A DNA stretch of 64,000 bases from Thiosocius sp963736445 (GCA_963736445.1 CAVTOY010000019.1:1-64000); one strand, 5' to 3'; positions 1 to 9,420 are shown, counted from the stretch's first letter. The notes: generated by a model not told the origin, from the sequence alone. Numbers and translations: made by a program.

Positions 1-137
1 GCTGGGGTGGCTGGCGCCGGTGACCACGACCGGTTGGGCGGGATCATTGCTGGACGTCGCCGCCCGCAGAAGATGTGATCGCACCGGCCCGCGGCCCCGG
101 GTAGCGTCTGGCCATCACCGCAACCGGGAGATGCCGA

Positions 138-1591
138 ATGGCCGGCGACGACGATCTGGAGCGCTGGGCGCGCTGGCGCTTTGCGATCATTGGCCCCTTA
201 TTGGCCGCACCACCACCGCGTGGTGAACTTCGGGCGCACCTGCGCGAACTGGCCGCACGGACCTGGTCGCATCCGATCCATGGCACGGCTGTGCGCCTGA
301 GCGTCGCGACGCTGGAGCGCTGGTTCTACCGGGCACGCGCAGCCGCCGATCCGGTCGCGGTGCTGCGCCGACGTCCACGCGCGGATGCCGGGCAGTTCCG
401 TTGCCTGACGGCGGCACTGATCGAAGCGCTGCATGCCCAGTATCAGGCCTATCCGGGGTGGTCGGTGCAACTGCACTACGACAACCTCGTGGCCTTGCTC
501 AACGAGCAACCGGCGCTGCAGCCGCTGGCCTCCTACAGCACGATTCGCCGCTACCTGAAGGCGCGCGGCTGGGTGCGCCGACGCCCGCCAAAGCGCCAGA
601 CGCCGGGTGCGCAGCAGGCCGAACGGCGCCTGGCCAACCTGGAGGTGCGCAGCTATGAGACGGAATACGTCGGCGGCCTATGGCATGCCGACTTCCACCA
701 CGGCTCTCGCCGGGTGCTCACCGCCAGCGGCGCCTGGGTCAAACCAATCCTGCTGTGCGTGATCGACGACCATTCCCGGCTGATCTGTCATCTGCAATGG
801 TATCTGGCCGAGACCGCCGAGGTGCTGGTTCACGGGTTGTCCCAGGCCTTGCAGAAACGCGGCCTTCCCCGCGCCTTGATGACCGACAACGGTGCCGCGA
901 TGCAGACCGAGGAGTTCACCGCCGGACTTACACGCAGTTGAGCATCCTGCACGAGCCGACGCTGGTCTATTCCCCCTATCAAAACGCCAAGCAAGAGACC
1001 TTCTGGGCCACCCTCGAAGGCCGCCTGATGGCGATGCTCGAGGGCATCAGTGACCTGAACCTGGCGCGCCTGAACGAGGTGACCCAGGCCTGGGTCGAAC
1101 ACGATTACCACCGGCGCGCGCACAGCGAACTGGGCACCACGCCACTGCGCCGCTACCTGGATGCGAAGTCGGTCGTGCGCGACTGCCCCGAGACGGCTGC
1201 GCTGCGCGCGGCCTTCCGCACCACCGTCACCCGCAAACAGCGCCGCAGCGACGGCACCCTCAGCCTGGCCGGTAAACGCTTCGAGATCCCCAGCCGCTAC
1301 CGCCACCTCGAACGGCCCACCGTGCGCTATGCGCGTTGGGATCTGAGCGCGGTCACGCTGATCGATCCGCGGACCGGTAAAAGCCTGTGCCCGCTGTACC
1401 CGCTGGACAAGCGCGCCAATGCCGACGGCCAGCGCCGTACCCGCGAGCCGATCGCCTGCGCCGACACCGCCCCGGTGCCTGCGACCGGCAATGAACTCCC
1501 GCCACTGCTGCGCCATCTGCTGGCCGAGTACGCCGCCACCGGCTGCCCGCCGGCCTATCTTCCCTTCCCGGATACGGAGACCGATCGATGA
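138..1591 (+). pseudogene. DDE/rve-type transposase, frameshifted
   Basis: This is an integrase-fold transposase of about 480 residues when its two frames are joined. The first frame (138-941) has an N-terminal helix-turn-helix region and the catalytic aspartates D185 (in LWHADFHH) and D250 (in LMTDNGAAM). The second frame is open to 1591 and carries the catalytic Glu in YQNAKQETFW, followed by the usual basic C-terminal domain. The frames meet near 924-932, where one base seems to be missing; joined, the text reads on as GL-(x)-TQLSILHE. I see no slippery heptamer, so a programmed shift is unlikely. A GGGAG ribosome site precedes the ATG. The stop overlaps the ATPase start by 4 nt, which marks a two-gene transposition unit. 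The IS family was not identified with certainty. Confidence 0.85.
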
Positions 1592-2421
1592 ACAAGAAAC
1601 TGCTGGCCCTCTACGGCCTGAAGTTCAACCCCTTCTCACCCGAACTGCCCGTCGAGGCGCTCTACGTCGCCAACGCGGTCGAGGCGTTTGCCTGGCGCCT
1701 GGAAAACGGCCTGGTCCGCGAAGGCGGCTTCGCGCTGATCAGCGGCGAACCGGGTACCGGAAAATCCGTGGTGTTGCGTCTGCTGGCCGAGCGGCTCGGC
1801 CAGCAACGCGAACTGACCGTCGGCGCCATCACCCATCCCAGCGGCAACCTCGCCGACTTCTACCGCGAAATGGGCGATGTGTTCGGCGTCGAACTGCGTC
1901 CGCACAACCGCTGGGGCGGCTTCAAAGCACTGCGCGAACGCTGGCTCGCCCATCTCGACAGCACCCTGCTACGCCCAGTCCTGCTCATCGACGAGGCGCA
2001 GGAAATGCCGCCTCAGGTGCTCAACGAACTGCGCCTGCTCGCCAGTACCCAGTTCGACTCCCGACACCTGCTCAGCGTCGTGCTCGCCGGCGACCGGCGC
2101 CTGAACCACAAACTGCGCCGCGACGACCTGCTGCCGCTGGGCAGCCGCATCCGCACCCGCCTGAACCTCGAATACGCCAACCGCGACGAACTACGCGCCT
2201 GTCTGGATCACCTGCTCGAGCACGCCGGCAATGCGCGACTGATGACACCAAAACTGGTCGAAACCCTCTGCGAGCACGCGCTCGGCAACTACCGCGTGCT
2301 CACCACCCTGGCCGGTGAACTGCTGACCACCGCCGCACAGCGCGAACTCGCACAGATCGACGAAGCACTCTTCCTCGAACTGTATGCCAACCCCAACACC
2401 CAGGCGAAACAAACCGCCTGA
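1588..2421 (+). CDS. ExeA/TniB-like AAA ATPase of the transposition unit
   Basis: A 277-residue AAA+ ATPase. Walker A is GEPGTGKS at residues 53-60 and Walker B is VLLIDEAQE at about 131-139. The N-terminal text (LYGLKFNPFSPELPVEAL) is typical of ExeA/GspA-type ATPases, many of which accompany transposases (compare IstB, TniB, TnsC). Its expected role is ATP-dependent target selection or transposase activation. Its ATG overlaps the transposase stop (ATGA at 1588-1591), so the two are probably translationally coupled. The gene is intact although its transposase partner is frameshifted. Confidence 0.88.
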   Translation: MNKKLLALYGLKFNPFSPELPVEALYVANAVEAFAWRLENGLVREGGFALISGEPGTGKSVVLRLLAERLGQQRELTVGAITHPSGNLADFYREMGDVFGVELRPHNRWGGFKALRERWLAHLDSTLLRPVLLIDEAQEMPPQVLNELRLLASTQFDSRHLLSVVLAGDRRLNHKLRRDDLLPLGSRIRTRLNLEYANRDELRACLDHLLEHAGNARLMTPKLVETLCEHALGNYRVLTTLAGELLTTAAQRELAQIDEALFLELYANPNTQAKQTA

Positions 2422-2441
2422 GCACAAACCGGAGACCGCCG

Positions 2442-2630
2442 ATGCATCCCCTTCCCATGATCCTCAACGACCCACCGGTACTGTCTGACGAGGCCGCCCA
2501 ACAGACCTTAGAGCTACTCTATGAACTGATCACCGCGTTCGAAAACCACTATGCCGGCCAGCTGTACCGCGCAAACCATGCCGGCGACCGAGCGCATCCT
2601 GACTTGTTTGACGACGACTTGGACTTCTGA
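2442..2630 (+). CDS. small acidic protein of the transposition unit (unknown)
   Basis: A 62-residue ORF starting 20 nt after the ATPase stop, behind a CGGAGA ribosome site. It has a helical middle (QQTLELLYELITAFENHY) and an acidic tail (DLFDDDLDF). I do not recognise a domain. Position and spacing suggest a third gene of the same mobile unit; similar short acidic ORFs occur after ExeA-like ATPases in such elements (recollection, not checked). A perfect 8-bp hairpin follows at 2641-2663. Confidence 0.55.
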   Translation: MHPLPMILNDPPVLSDEAAQQTLELLYELITAFENHYAGQLYRANHAGDRAHPDLFDDDLDF

Positions 2631-2640
2631 GCCTACTCGG

Positions 2641-2663
2641 TGCCGGTCCATCAGCGACCGGCA
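2641..2663. terminator. inverted repeat after the transposition unit
   Basis: TGCCGGTC / GACCGGCA form a perfect 8-bp stem with a 7-nt loop, 11 nt after the small ORF stop. No T-run follows. It may end the transposition-unit transcript or be part of the element's right end; I could not define terminal inverted repeats. Confidence 0.4.
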
Positions 2664-2903
2664 TCGTCAATCAACCGACCGGTCATCATGACGCAATTGC
2701 GCGCCACTACCCCGAAGCAATGAAACTACCGACTCAGCACGCTACAGAAACGCCGGCTTGTCCCTCAAATAACGTGACTACGTCCACATCAATTTTCGAG
2801 ATCATGCTCACTGGACTCGGCCGAGAAATTCCTCAAACGCCGCATATATAGACATCCCCACTGGCGGGAGGTCGCTAGTACCCTCGAAACACGGCTTCAG
2901 GCC

Positions 2904-3842
2904 ATGTCGAAACCGCGCACCCCCAGCTTTGCCAATAGGTATCGGCGAGAAAGACTTCTGAACCAGTTGCTGGACGCTTATGGTCGCGCCGGATGGAAAG
3001 ACAAGATTATCCCCCGGCTCGAAGACGAAGCGAATGCATGTCAGTGCTACCCGCGGCTAATCGATGCGCTACTGGCAGCCGGCGAAAAGGAACAGGCTCG
3101 TCAATGGTGCATTCAAGGCTATTCGCGCACCGTCGACGGTGCACCCGGCATCGCATCCGCCCTGCAAGATCGGCTGCGCACAATGGCGCAGAAGGAACGA
3201 CGATACGACCTTGTCACCGCCTACCGGGCTCAGGACTTTTTCGACCGACCCTCTATTAAAGATTACCAGGCACTGCGCAAAGCGGCCGAGAAGGCGAAAT
3301 GCTGGCCGGCCGTGCGGGAGGCTGTGCTTCGTTATCTTGAGACCGGTCAGTGTCCGGCATCCGACCACCAAGCGAGCAAGACTAGCAGCTGGCCGCTGCC
3401 AACCCCCGAGGTCCAGCCGCCGTCGGCAAAAAAGCGATCCGGCCATCAACGATTCCCCGATCTTGAGACACTCATAGACATCGCCATTATGGAAAAGCGT
3501 TTCGATGACGTGGTCGATCTTTACCAACAGCTGCCCAAGAAGAAACGTTGCGGTTGGGGCTGTGGCACGGACAAGACAGTGGCCCAGGCCGTGGCCAACA
3601 CTCACCCTGACCTTGCTCTTGCAATCTGGAAAGACATTGTCAACGATCTAATCGCACAGGTTAAGCCGAAGTCATATGAGGAGGCTGCCGTCTACCTGCG
3701 GTTTATGGAAAAGGTCTACGCACGGAATCGCGGTCAAGAAGATTGGCAGGGGCTGTTGGAAGGGCTGCGAAGAAAACACAAGGCCAAGCGACGGCTCATC
3801 GGCGTACTCGATACCCTATCGAAAAAGAAACTCGTTGACTGA
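2904..3842 (+). CDS. C-terminal part of a SWIM zinc-finger-type protein, probably 5' truncated
   Basis: The 312-residue ORF is helical and repeat-like. Its order of segments (YRRERLLNQLLDAYGRAG, then IDALLAAGEKEQARQWC, DFFDRPSIKDYQALRKAAEKA, WPLPTPEV, FPDLETLIDIAIMEKRFDDV, HPDLALAIWK) matches my recollection of the C-terminal half of bacterial SWIM zinc-finger family proteins. The N-terminal SWIM motif (CxCx(n)CxH) is absent. The frame stays open upstream only to a TGA at 2775, so this is either an orphan C-terminal domain or a remnant cut by the neighbouring mobile element. It contains charged insertions and looks less GC-biased than its neighbours. Function unknown. Confidence 0.6.
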   Translation: MSKPRTPSFANRYRRERLLNQLLDAYGRAGWKDKIIPRLEDEANACQCYPRLIDALLAAGEKEQARQWCIQGYSRTVDGAPGIASALQDRLRTMAQKERRYDLVTAYRAQDFFDRPSIKDYQALRKAAEKAKCWPAVREAVLRYLETGQCPASDHQASKTSSWPLPTPEVQPPSAKKRSGHQRFPDLETLIDIAIMEKRFDDVVDLYQQLPKKKRCGWGCGTDKTVAQAVANTHPDLALAIWKDIVNDLIAQVKPKSYEEAAVYLRFMEKVYARNRGQEDWQGLLEGLRRKHKAKRRLIGVLDTLSKKKLVD

Positions 3843-4174
<332 letters not shown>

Positions 4175-4290
4175 GGATCCTTGCTTGCACGCCGGTCTAA
4201 GAGCCGAGTGGCCGGTCGCGCAACAGCGAGGCGCGAGAGGTTAAACCAGACGGGTCGCGGGCGCAATAAGGGCGCCCGCTCTCACCGGGG

Positions 4291-4761
4291 TCAGAGGTGA
4301 TGACTAAGGTGCGCGCGCGGTGCATGTTCCATAAGGCCGCGAAACACCTCTCCGTGCATATGGATCAAATGTTCATGGTCGCCCGACTCGAAGTACACAT
4401 CGGGCTGGTGCATCAAGGCCGGATCGATCACGACGTCGACACCATAGGGTTCGCCGACCGCGGGAATCGCACCCCGTTCACAATCGGAAAACGTCGCCTC
4501 GATCTCGTCTTCTGGGAGCATCTCCAGGCTACGCGCCAGCATCTGGTTTAGTCGGTCCAGCTCGAGCCGATGGGTGGCCGGGATTACCGCCAAGAGATAA
4601 CTGTGATCATCACCGAGTAGGACCGGTTTGGCCACCTGATCACCTGGGACATGCGCCGCCTCGGCTGCCCGCATGGCAGAGTTGGTATGTGGATGCTCGA
4701 CTACATCGTAAGCAATGCCGCGGCTCTCCAGGTAGTCCTGGAGTGTCGTTGCAACACCCAT
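4291..4761 (-). CDS. YbaK/ProX-type aminoacyl-tRNA deacylase family protein
   Basis: A 156-residue protein of the YbaK/aa-tRNA-synthetase-associated domain. The family hydrolyses mischarged tRNAs in trans. Visible features are the conserved lysine K45 in QVAKPVLL, the central EATFSDCERGAIPAVGEPYG loop that lines the active site, and the DVYFESGDHEHLIHM strand near the C terminus. I chose the ATG at 4761 (MGVATTLQDYL) because GGAGGAATCAAC stands directly upstream; a longer reading frame to 4824 lacks such a site. The specific tRNA substrate cannot be told from sequence. It is divergent from the methyltransferase gene. Confidence 0.85.
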   Translation of the reverse strand: MGVATTLQDYLESRGIAYDVVEHPHTNSAMRAAEAAHVPGDQVAKPVLLGDDHSYLLAVIPATHRLELDRLNQMLARSLEMLPEDEIEATFSDCERGAIPAVGEPYGVDVVIDPALMHQPDVYFESGDHEHLIHMHGEVFRGLMEHAPRAHLSHHL

Positions 4762-4928
4762 GTTGATTCCTCCAAAATTGATTTTCACCCGGGCTATTCG
4801 CCCCGCCCGCAGCATCGCCTGCATTCAGCGAGACCAGGCCCTGCCGCGGCACGGGTAGCGGCCGCGGGGCTTTGCTGCTGCATTCAAGTATAGTCAGCCT
4901 TCCGGATAGCAACGGAGAAGAAATCGCG

Positions 4929-5768
4929 ATGACGAAGAAGGCCAAGCGACGCAAGAGATCCAGACCCAGTATCGCCTCGACGGCAGACCGACATCAGCTC
5001 TACGAACTCTCGGTGCAGTGTGCCGAGGCCGAAATCGATTTTGTTGACGACACCTTCAAACGCCTGCGCAAGCGACGTGCCCGCGTGTTCCGCGAGGATT
5101 TCTGCGGCACCGCAACCGTCTGCTGCGAGTGGGTAAAACGCGGCGACAAACGGCGCGCAATCGGGGTGGATCTGGATCCCGAGGTGCTCGAGTGGGGCCG
5201 CGCAAACAACCTCAACCGGCTCAGCAAGAAGCAGCGTCAGCGCATCACGCTGTTGCGCGAGAACGTGCTCGATGTCGAGACCGAACAGCCGGACATCATC
5301 TCCGCGATGAACTTCAGCTACTGGCTGCTGCAGGACCGTGCCACTCTCACGCGCTACTTCAAGCAGGTCCATGCCGCGTTGAAGGACGACGGCGTCTTCT
5401 TCCTCGATGCCTATGGTGGCTACGACAGCCACAAGGAGATCGTCGAGGAGCGCGAGATCGACGATGGCGGCAAGGGCTTTACCTATATCTGGGAACAGGC
5501 TGCCTTCAACCCCATCACTCACAACCTGATCTGCCACATCCATTTCGCCTTCCCTGACGGCTCAGAGATGCGGCACGCATTCGATTACGATTGGCGCCTC
5601 TGGACGCTGCCAGAGGTCCGCGATCTGCTGACGGAGTGTGGATTCGGCCGGGTAACGGTGTACTGGCAGGGTTGGGACAAGCACGGTGAACCGGACGGCG
5701 AATTCAAACCGGCAACCGATGCCGAGGCAGACGCCGGGTGGATCTGTTACCTGACGGCAGAGAAGTAG
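4929..5768 (+). CDS. class I SAM-dependent methyltransferase
   Basis: A 279-residue protein with a Rossmann-type SAM site: motif I around residues 57-66 (EDFCGTATVC) and the acidic ribose-binding residue in AIGVDLD (D81). The MNFSYWLLQD and LKDDGVFFLDAYGG segments match the post-motif strands of class I enzymes. The start is a basic leader (MTKKAKRRKR) preceded by GGAGAAG. The substrate is unknown. The gene ends in a 10-bp inverted repeat shared with the convergent AsmA gene. Confidence 0.8.
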   Translation: MTKKAKRRKRSRPSIASTADRHQLYELSVQCAEAEIDFVDDTFKRLRKRRARVFREDFCGTATVCCEWVKRGDKRRAIGVDLDPEVLEWGRANNLNRLSKKQRQRITLLRENVLDVETEQPDIISAMNFSYWLLQDRATLTRYFKQVHAALKDDGVFFLDAYGGYDSHKEIVEEREIDDGGKGFTYIWEQAAFNPITHNLICHIHFAFPDGSEMRHAFDYDWRLWTLPEVRDLLTECGFGRVTVYWQGWDKHGEPDGEFKPATDAEADAGWICYLTAEK

Positions 5769-5792
5769 CCTGCATGGTGCAACATGCAGGCT
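5767..5792. terminator. 10-bp inverted repeat between convergent genes
   Basis: AGCCTGCATG / CATGCAGGCT form a perfect 10-bp stem with a 6-nt loop; it starts on the last two bases of the methyltransferase stop codon. It lies between convergent genes and probably stops transcription in both directions, although neither side has a long T-run. Confidence 0.55.
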
Positions 5793-5807
5793 GCGGTCAT
5801 GGGATTA

Positions 5808-7928
5808 CTATTTGAACAGCCCCTTGAGCACGCCATCAAGTTTCTCCTTCACCTTCTCTTCCGCCTTGTTCTGAAGCTTCACTTTCTGCTCGTCGATCGC
5901 CGCCTTGGCCTTGGCACTCAGCGCGGCCTCGAGGTCGGGGCGGAAACTAGGCTGGGTCAACGGACCCGAGACCCGAACCGGGATCGGCACACCCGCCAGC
6001 TCATCCCTGCCCTTGCCACCCTGGCCGGCGAGCGACCCGACCAACTTAGTGGTGATCAGATAGTCGACGGTATCCTTGGGCAGGTCTACCTCGCCTTTGC
6101 CATCGATACGCAACAGCGGCGACTTGGCCTGCAGGTCGCGATTCTCGATCACCCCATTGGTCATCTTGAACGACCCGGACAGCTCCGCAAAATCGGTCTG
6201 CCCCGGGGTGCCGGTGTCGATCTTGTCGCTGCCCAGACCGAGGCTGCTGCTGGCATCGCGAATCAGTTGGGCGATATTCACGCCCTTGTAGGCGCCGTCA
6301 TTGAAGAGGAAACGCGCGTTGCCGTTCAGGCTGCGCCGGATCTCGCTTTCGCTCAGACCGACCGTTTGCACATCGACCTCCACCTCGCCGCGCCCGACCA
6401 GCCGCTCCTCGTTGGCGACGTCCTTGAGCAGCGGCCCCACCTGGATATCGGTCAGGCGATTCTTGGCCTGCAGCTTTGGCTGCTTGCCGCTGGCATCGAC
6501 GACCACGCGGCCGGCGAACGTCCCCTCGTAGAGATTTGCCGCCATGGGATCCACGGTGAGCACGCCCTTCTTCGACACCACCTTGGTGGCAACATTGCTC
6601 ATCCGCGCGTTGCCGACCTTGAGCTGGCCGATGGTGAACTCACCGACAAAGTCCAGCGTGCGCAGCGCCGCGAACGGATCCGCGGCGGGCGGCAGCGTGT
6701 CCTCGGCCGCTTTCGCCGCCGGCGCCGCCTCCGCGGCCCCCTGCGGCTTGTCCTGCGCGGGCGGCATGTAGCGGTCGAGGTCGATCTGATCCAGCGCCAG
6801 CTTGGTGCGCACGACGGGGCCGTTCGGGTCCAGCACATGCAGGTGCCCATCGAGCTGCGATTCGTCCAGGCGGATCTTCAGCGGATCCAGCTTCAGTGCG
6901 CCGTCGGCGAAAGCGAACACCAGGTCGCCGCTGGCACGGGTCATCGCGGCCGGATCGGTCGTCTCGATCGGGCTGGCAAACATCGAGGCGAGCGTCTTCA
7001 AATTGGTCTCGGCGATGCTCAGCTTGCCCTTGGCGGCCGGGTTGGTCTGCAGTGCGGTCACGGCCAGCTCACCACGCGCGGACAGCGCCGGGCCACTGAT
7101 CTCCAGTTGGTCCAGCTGCAGGGTATCGGCCTTGGTGTCGACCGCGAGGTTGGTCTTCAGCGTCAGCTCGGCGCCGCCCTTCGGCAGTCCCTCACCCACC
7201 GCGTCCAGCGCCAGCACCAGGCCGGCGATACGAAACGCCTTGAGATCGGCATCGCTCTCGACGCTGGCATCGAGTTTGGCCTTGAGAGTCATCGCCGGTT
7301 TGCTGCTGGTAAACGCCATCGCGGCCTCGATCGGCACCGCGACACCGGGCGCAAGCGCCCCGGTCACCAGGCGTGCCCCGTCGACCACGTACTGCTGCCC
7401 GCTCCGGCGGTCGTCCCAGCTGATCCGGGCATCTTCGATCTCGATTCCCTGCACGCTGAGCGCCATCGGCGGCCCCTGATCGACTGCCGATTCGGCTGCA
7501 TCGGGCGGCGCGGTCTTGTCCTGCTGCGCCGCCAGATCCTCCCAGTTGGTCTTGCCTTTGGCGTCTTTTTCCAGGTTCAGGCGCAGGCCCTTGACCAACA
7601 CGTTGTCAACCTCCACCCGGCGGCTCAACAGCGGCATGAGTTTCACCTTCAGGCCCAGTCGATCGATCTCGGCAAACCATTCGGCCTTAAAACCGGCCGC
7701 ATTGCCCATCCGCACGCCGCCGGTCTCTATGCCCAGCCACGGAAAGACCGACAGGCTGAGGTCCTCATCGATCACTAGGTCGCGCCCCAGCTGGTCCTTG
7801 GCCGCAGCTACGATCTGCGGCTTGTAGTCATTCGGATCGACCACCATCGGTAACACGACCACCGCCGCTGCGATCAGCAGTACGAGGACGATGATCAGGC
7901 CAAATAGCCACTTCAACAGGGTACCCAT
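5808..7928 (-). CDS. AsmA family protein
   Basis: A 706-residue protein with one N-terminal membrane segment (about residues 5-30, LKWLFGLIIVLVLLIAAAVVVLP) and a long periplasmic body. The body begins with the AsmA signature (YKPQIVAAAKDQLGRDLVID...GGVRMGNAAGF) and ends with a DUF/AsmA C-terminal module (FNDGAYKGVNIAQLIR, then VDYLITTKLVGSL). AsmA-like proteins are now linked to phospholipid transport and outer-membrane homeostasis. A low-complexity Ala/Pro stretch (DKPQGAAEAAPAAKAAED) separates two halves. AAGGAA precedes the ATG. The gene is intact. Confidence 0.9.
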   Translation of the reverse strand: MGTLLKWLFGLIIVLVLLIAAAVVVLPMVVDPNDYKPQIVAAAKDQLGRDLVIDEDLSLSVFPWLGIETGGVRMGNAAGFKAEWFAEIDRLGLKVKLMPLLSRRVEVDNVLVKGLRLNLEKDAKGKTNWEDLAAQQDKTAPPDAAESAVDQGPPMALSVQGIEIEDARISWDDRRSGQQYVVDGARLVTGALAPGVAVPIEAAMAFTSSKPAMTLKAKLDASVESDADLKAFRIAGLVLALDAVGEGLPKGGAELTLKTNLAVDTKADTLQLDQLEISGPALSARGELAVTALQTNPAAKGKLSIAETNLKTLASMFASPIETTDPAAMTRASGDLVFAFADGALKLDPLKIRLDESQLDGHLHVLDPNGPVVRTKLALDQIDLDRYMPPAQDKPQGAAEAAPAAKAAEDTLPPAADPFAALRTLDFVGEFTIGQLKVGNARMSNVATKVVSKKGVLTVDPMAANLYEGTFAGRVVVDASGKQPKLQAKNRLTDIQVGPLLKDVANEERLVGRGEVEVDVQTVGLSESEIRRSLNGNARFLFNDGAYKGVNIAQLIRDASSSLGLGSDKIDTGTPGQTDFAELSGSFKMTNGVIENRDLQAKSPLLRIDGKGEVDLPKDTVDYLITTKLVGSLAGQGGKGRDELAGVPIPVRVSGPLTQPSFRPDLEAALSAKAKAAIDEQKVKLQNKAEEKVKEKLDGVLKGLFK

Positions 7929-7951
7929 GTGTCATTCCTTAGATTGCTGTA

Positions 7952-8722
7952 TTAATTGCCGAACACCGTTTTCAAGAGATCCGTGGTGCGGGCCATTGGG
8001 TTGGCGCGAATCGCCTTTTCTTCGGCCGCCAATTTCACGAATAGGCCATCCAATGTCTTGTCGGTGACATAGCCATCGAGGTCGAGTGAGCCAGTGTTCA
8101 TCAGCCCACCGAGGCCGCCCAGGCCACCGAGCATGCCGTCCGCCTGGCTCTTGAGGTCCTTGTACGCCGTGGTCGCCCCCGCCTGGTCGGTGGCGCTCGA
8201 CACAATCGGCAGTATGGCCTCGCGCAATGAGCCCCCGGCACGTTCGCGCAGGAACTGTGTCGCGGCATCGTCACCGCCATTTAGGATCCCCTGCACGTCC
8301 TCCAGGGTCATATCGCTCACCGTCTGCTCCACGATCACCAGGGTCTTCGGGATGGCCGCCTCTGCGGCGCGATTGACGGTCGTCTCGAACTCGTCGACGT
8401 AACTCCCCTGACCGGCCGCACGCAACGCACTGGCCGCCTTGTCCAGCCCCCCGGGCAACGGGATGCGCACACTGGCGTCATCCAAAAAACCGCCGCTGCG
8501 GCCGAGCACGGAGACCGCCCGTTCGGCGCCGACACTCAGCGCCTGTTTGAGCCCGGCGCCGATCTGCGAGTCGCTCAGCGCCCCGGCGCCGACGCCACTG
8601 GTCGCACCCGGCACGGTCTTCATCAGATCACCGGCCGATTTGAACATGTCGTCGAATGCCGCATTGGCCGCGCCGACCGCCAGCACAGCCGTCAGACCGA
8701 CGATGATGGATTTGGATCGCAT
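7952..8722 (-). CDS. DUF4197 domain-containing exported protein
   Basis: A 256-residue protein with a clear Sec signal peptide (MRSKSIIVGLTAVLAVGAANA, cleavage after ANA). The mature part is the DUF4197 pattern: IGAGLKQALSVGAERAV, IPLPGGLDKAASALRAAG, and the C-terminal VTDKTLDGLFVKLAAEEKAIRANP. Role unknown; probably periplasmic or lipid-associated. The ATG at 8722 was preferred over an upstream in-frame ATG because it opens the signal peptide. It sits just upstream of asmA (23 nt) and may be co-transcribed with it. Confidence 0.82.
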   Translation of the reverse strand: MRSKSIIVGLTAVLAVGAANAAFDDMFKSAGDLMKTVPGATSGVGAGALSDSQIGAGLKQALSVGAERAVSVLGRSGGFLDDASVRIPLPGGLDKAASALRAAGQGSYVDEFETTVNRAAEAAIPKTLVIVEQTVSDMTLEDVQGILNGGDDAATQFLRERAGGSLREAILPIVSSATDQAGATTAYKDLKSQADGMLGGLGGLGGLMNTGSLDLDGYVTDKTLDGLFVKLAAEEKAIRANPMARTTDLLKTVFGN

Positions 8723-8830
8723 GGGACGCCCCAGAGTCGATTGTGCGGGGTATTGGTAACACTTTCCGACGCGCAAACCAAGCGCCAGAAAAGAAACTGC
8801 GGGCCTCGTGGGGGGCTCGCGACGGGGCTG

Positions 8831-9241
8831 TCAGGCGGTTTCGCGGCGACCGTGCAGACGCAGGATCAGCTCGGCCTCGCTCTCGCTGAGACCAAGTTCC
8901 TCGATCAGTCGACTGGTAGCTGCGCCCTGCTGCACCAGGCGAATTGCATGACTGTAGGGCTGATCGTCCGCTTGCTGGATGTCATAAGTCTCCTGGCGCT
9001 CCGTCAGGACCTTCTCGCGCGCCTGCAGGCGGCGCATACGGCGATCCATCCCGACAGCGCCCGCGGTAAGCCCACTGATACTTTGGCTCACCAGCGTCAT
9101 CTGCTGCTGTAGCTGCGCCGCACGGGCGGTCTGCTCGGCCAGCCGACGATGCAGAACGGCCAGCCCGATGCAGGCCGCCACCCCGAGCAGCAACGCGGAC
9201 AGCGCCGCGACGAGCGTCAGATCGAAATCAAACATATTCAT
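8831..9241 (-). CDS. DUF2802 protein of the flagellar/chemotaxis cluster
   Basis: A 136-residue protein with an N-terminal membrane anchor (about residues 7-28), a heptad-like coiled coil (about 30-80), and the conserved DUF2802 C terminus (YSHAIRLVQQGAATSRLIEELGLSESEAELILRLHG), a small helix-turn-helix-like domain. DUF2802 genes commonly follow cheW at the end of gammaproteobacterial fli-che clusters, as here. Its start overlaps the preceding 57-residue ORF. Function unknown. Confidence 0.85.
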   Translation of the reverse strand: MNMFDFDLTLVAALSALLLGVAACIGLAVLHRRLAEQTARAAQLQQQMTLVSQSISGLTAGAVGMDRRMRRLQAREKVLTERQETYDIQQADDQPYSHAIRLVQQGAATSRLIEELGLSESEAELILRLHGRRETA

Positions 9242-9401
9242 CTACCCGGTGCACCTGATCGTCCGGCGGCGGTTGCCTGCTTTTTTGTCGCTCCTCAGGA
9301 GCAGGCGGCTGGCGCGGCCGTTTGCGTGGCCCTGTATCACGCGCGGGATTCACCGGCAGCACCCTGCCGATATTGTCCGTTTGTTTGATCTCGTCGCCCA
9401 T
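9228..9401 (-). CDS. 57-residue basic, proline-rich ORF between cheW and DUF2802
   Basis: The frame encodes MGDEIKQTDNIGRVLPVNP followed by a Pro/Arg/Gln-rich tail rich in RKRPRQPPAPEE and ending VHRVDEYV. Its stop lies inside the DUF2802 start region, so the two overlap by 14 nt, which supports translation of both. It starts 19 nt after the cheW stop. I recognise no domain; related clusters carry a short ORF in this slot (recollection). The protein is probably disordered. The ribosome site is weak (GAGCGGCGAGCG). Confidence 0.5.
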   Translation of the reverse strand: MGDEIKQTDNIGRVLPVNPARDTGPRKRPRQPPAPEERQKSRQPPPDDQVHRVDEYV

Positions 9402-9420
9402 CGCTCGCCGCTCACTCGCC

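Noticed and set aside
924..932. Programmed -1 frameshift in the transposase
   Set aside because: No slippery heptamer and no downstream pseudoknot are evident; a simple indel explains the break.
680..941. Second-frame ORF start at 680 as an independent gene
   Set aside because: Only its part after about 930 has transposase text; the 5' part overlaps the real frame and is noise.
5784..7778. 664-codon open frame opposite asmA
   Set aside because: The minus-strand AsmA protein has a signal/anchor, domain text and a ribosome site; the plus-strand frame is His/Gln/Arg-rich without domains, the usual mirror of a GC-rich gene.
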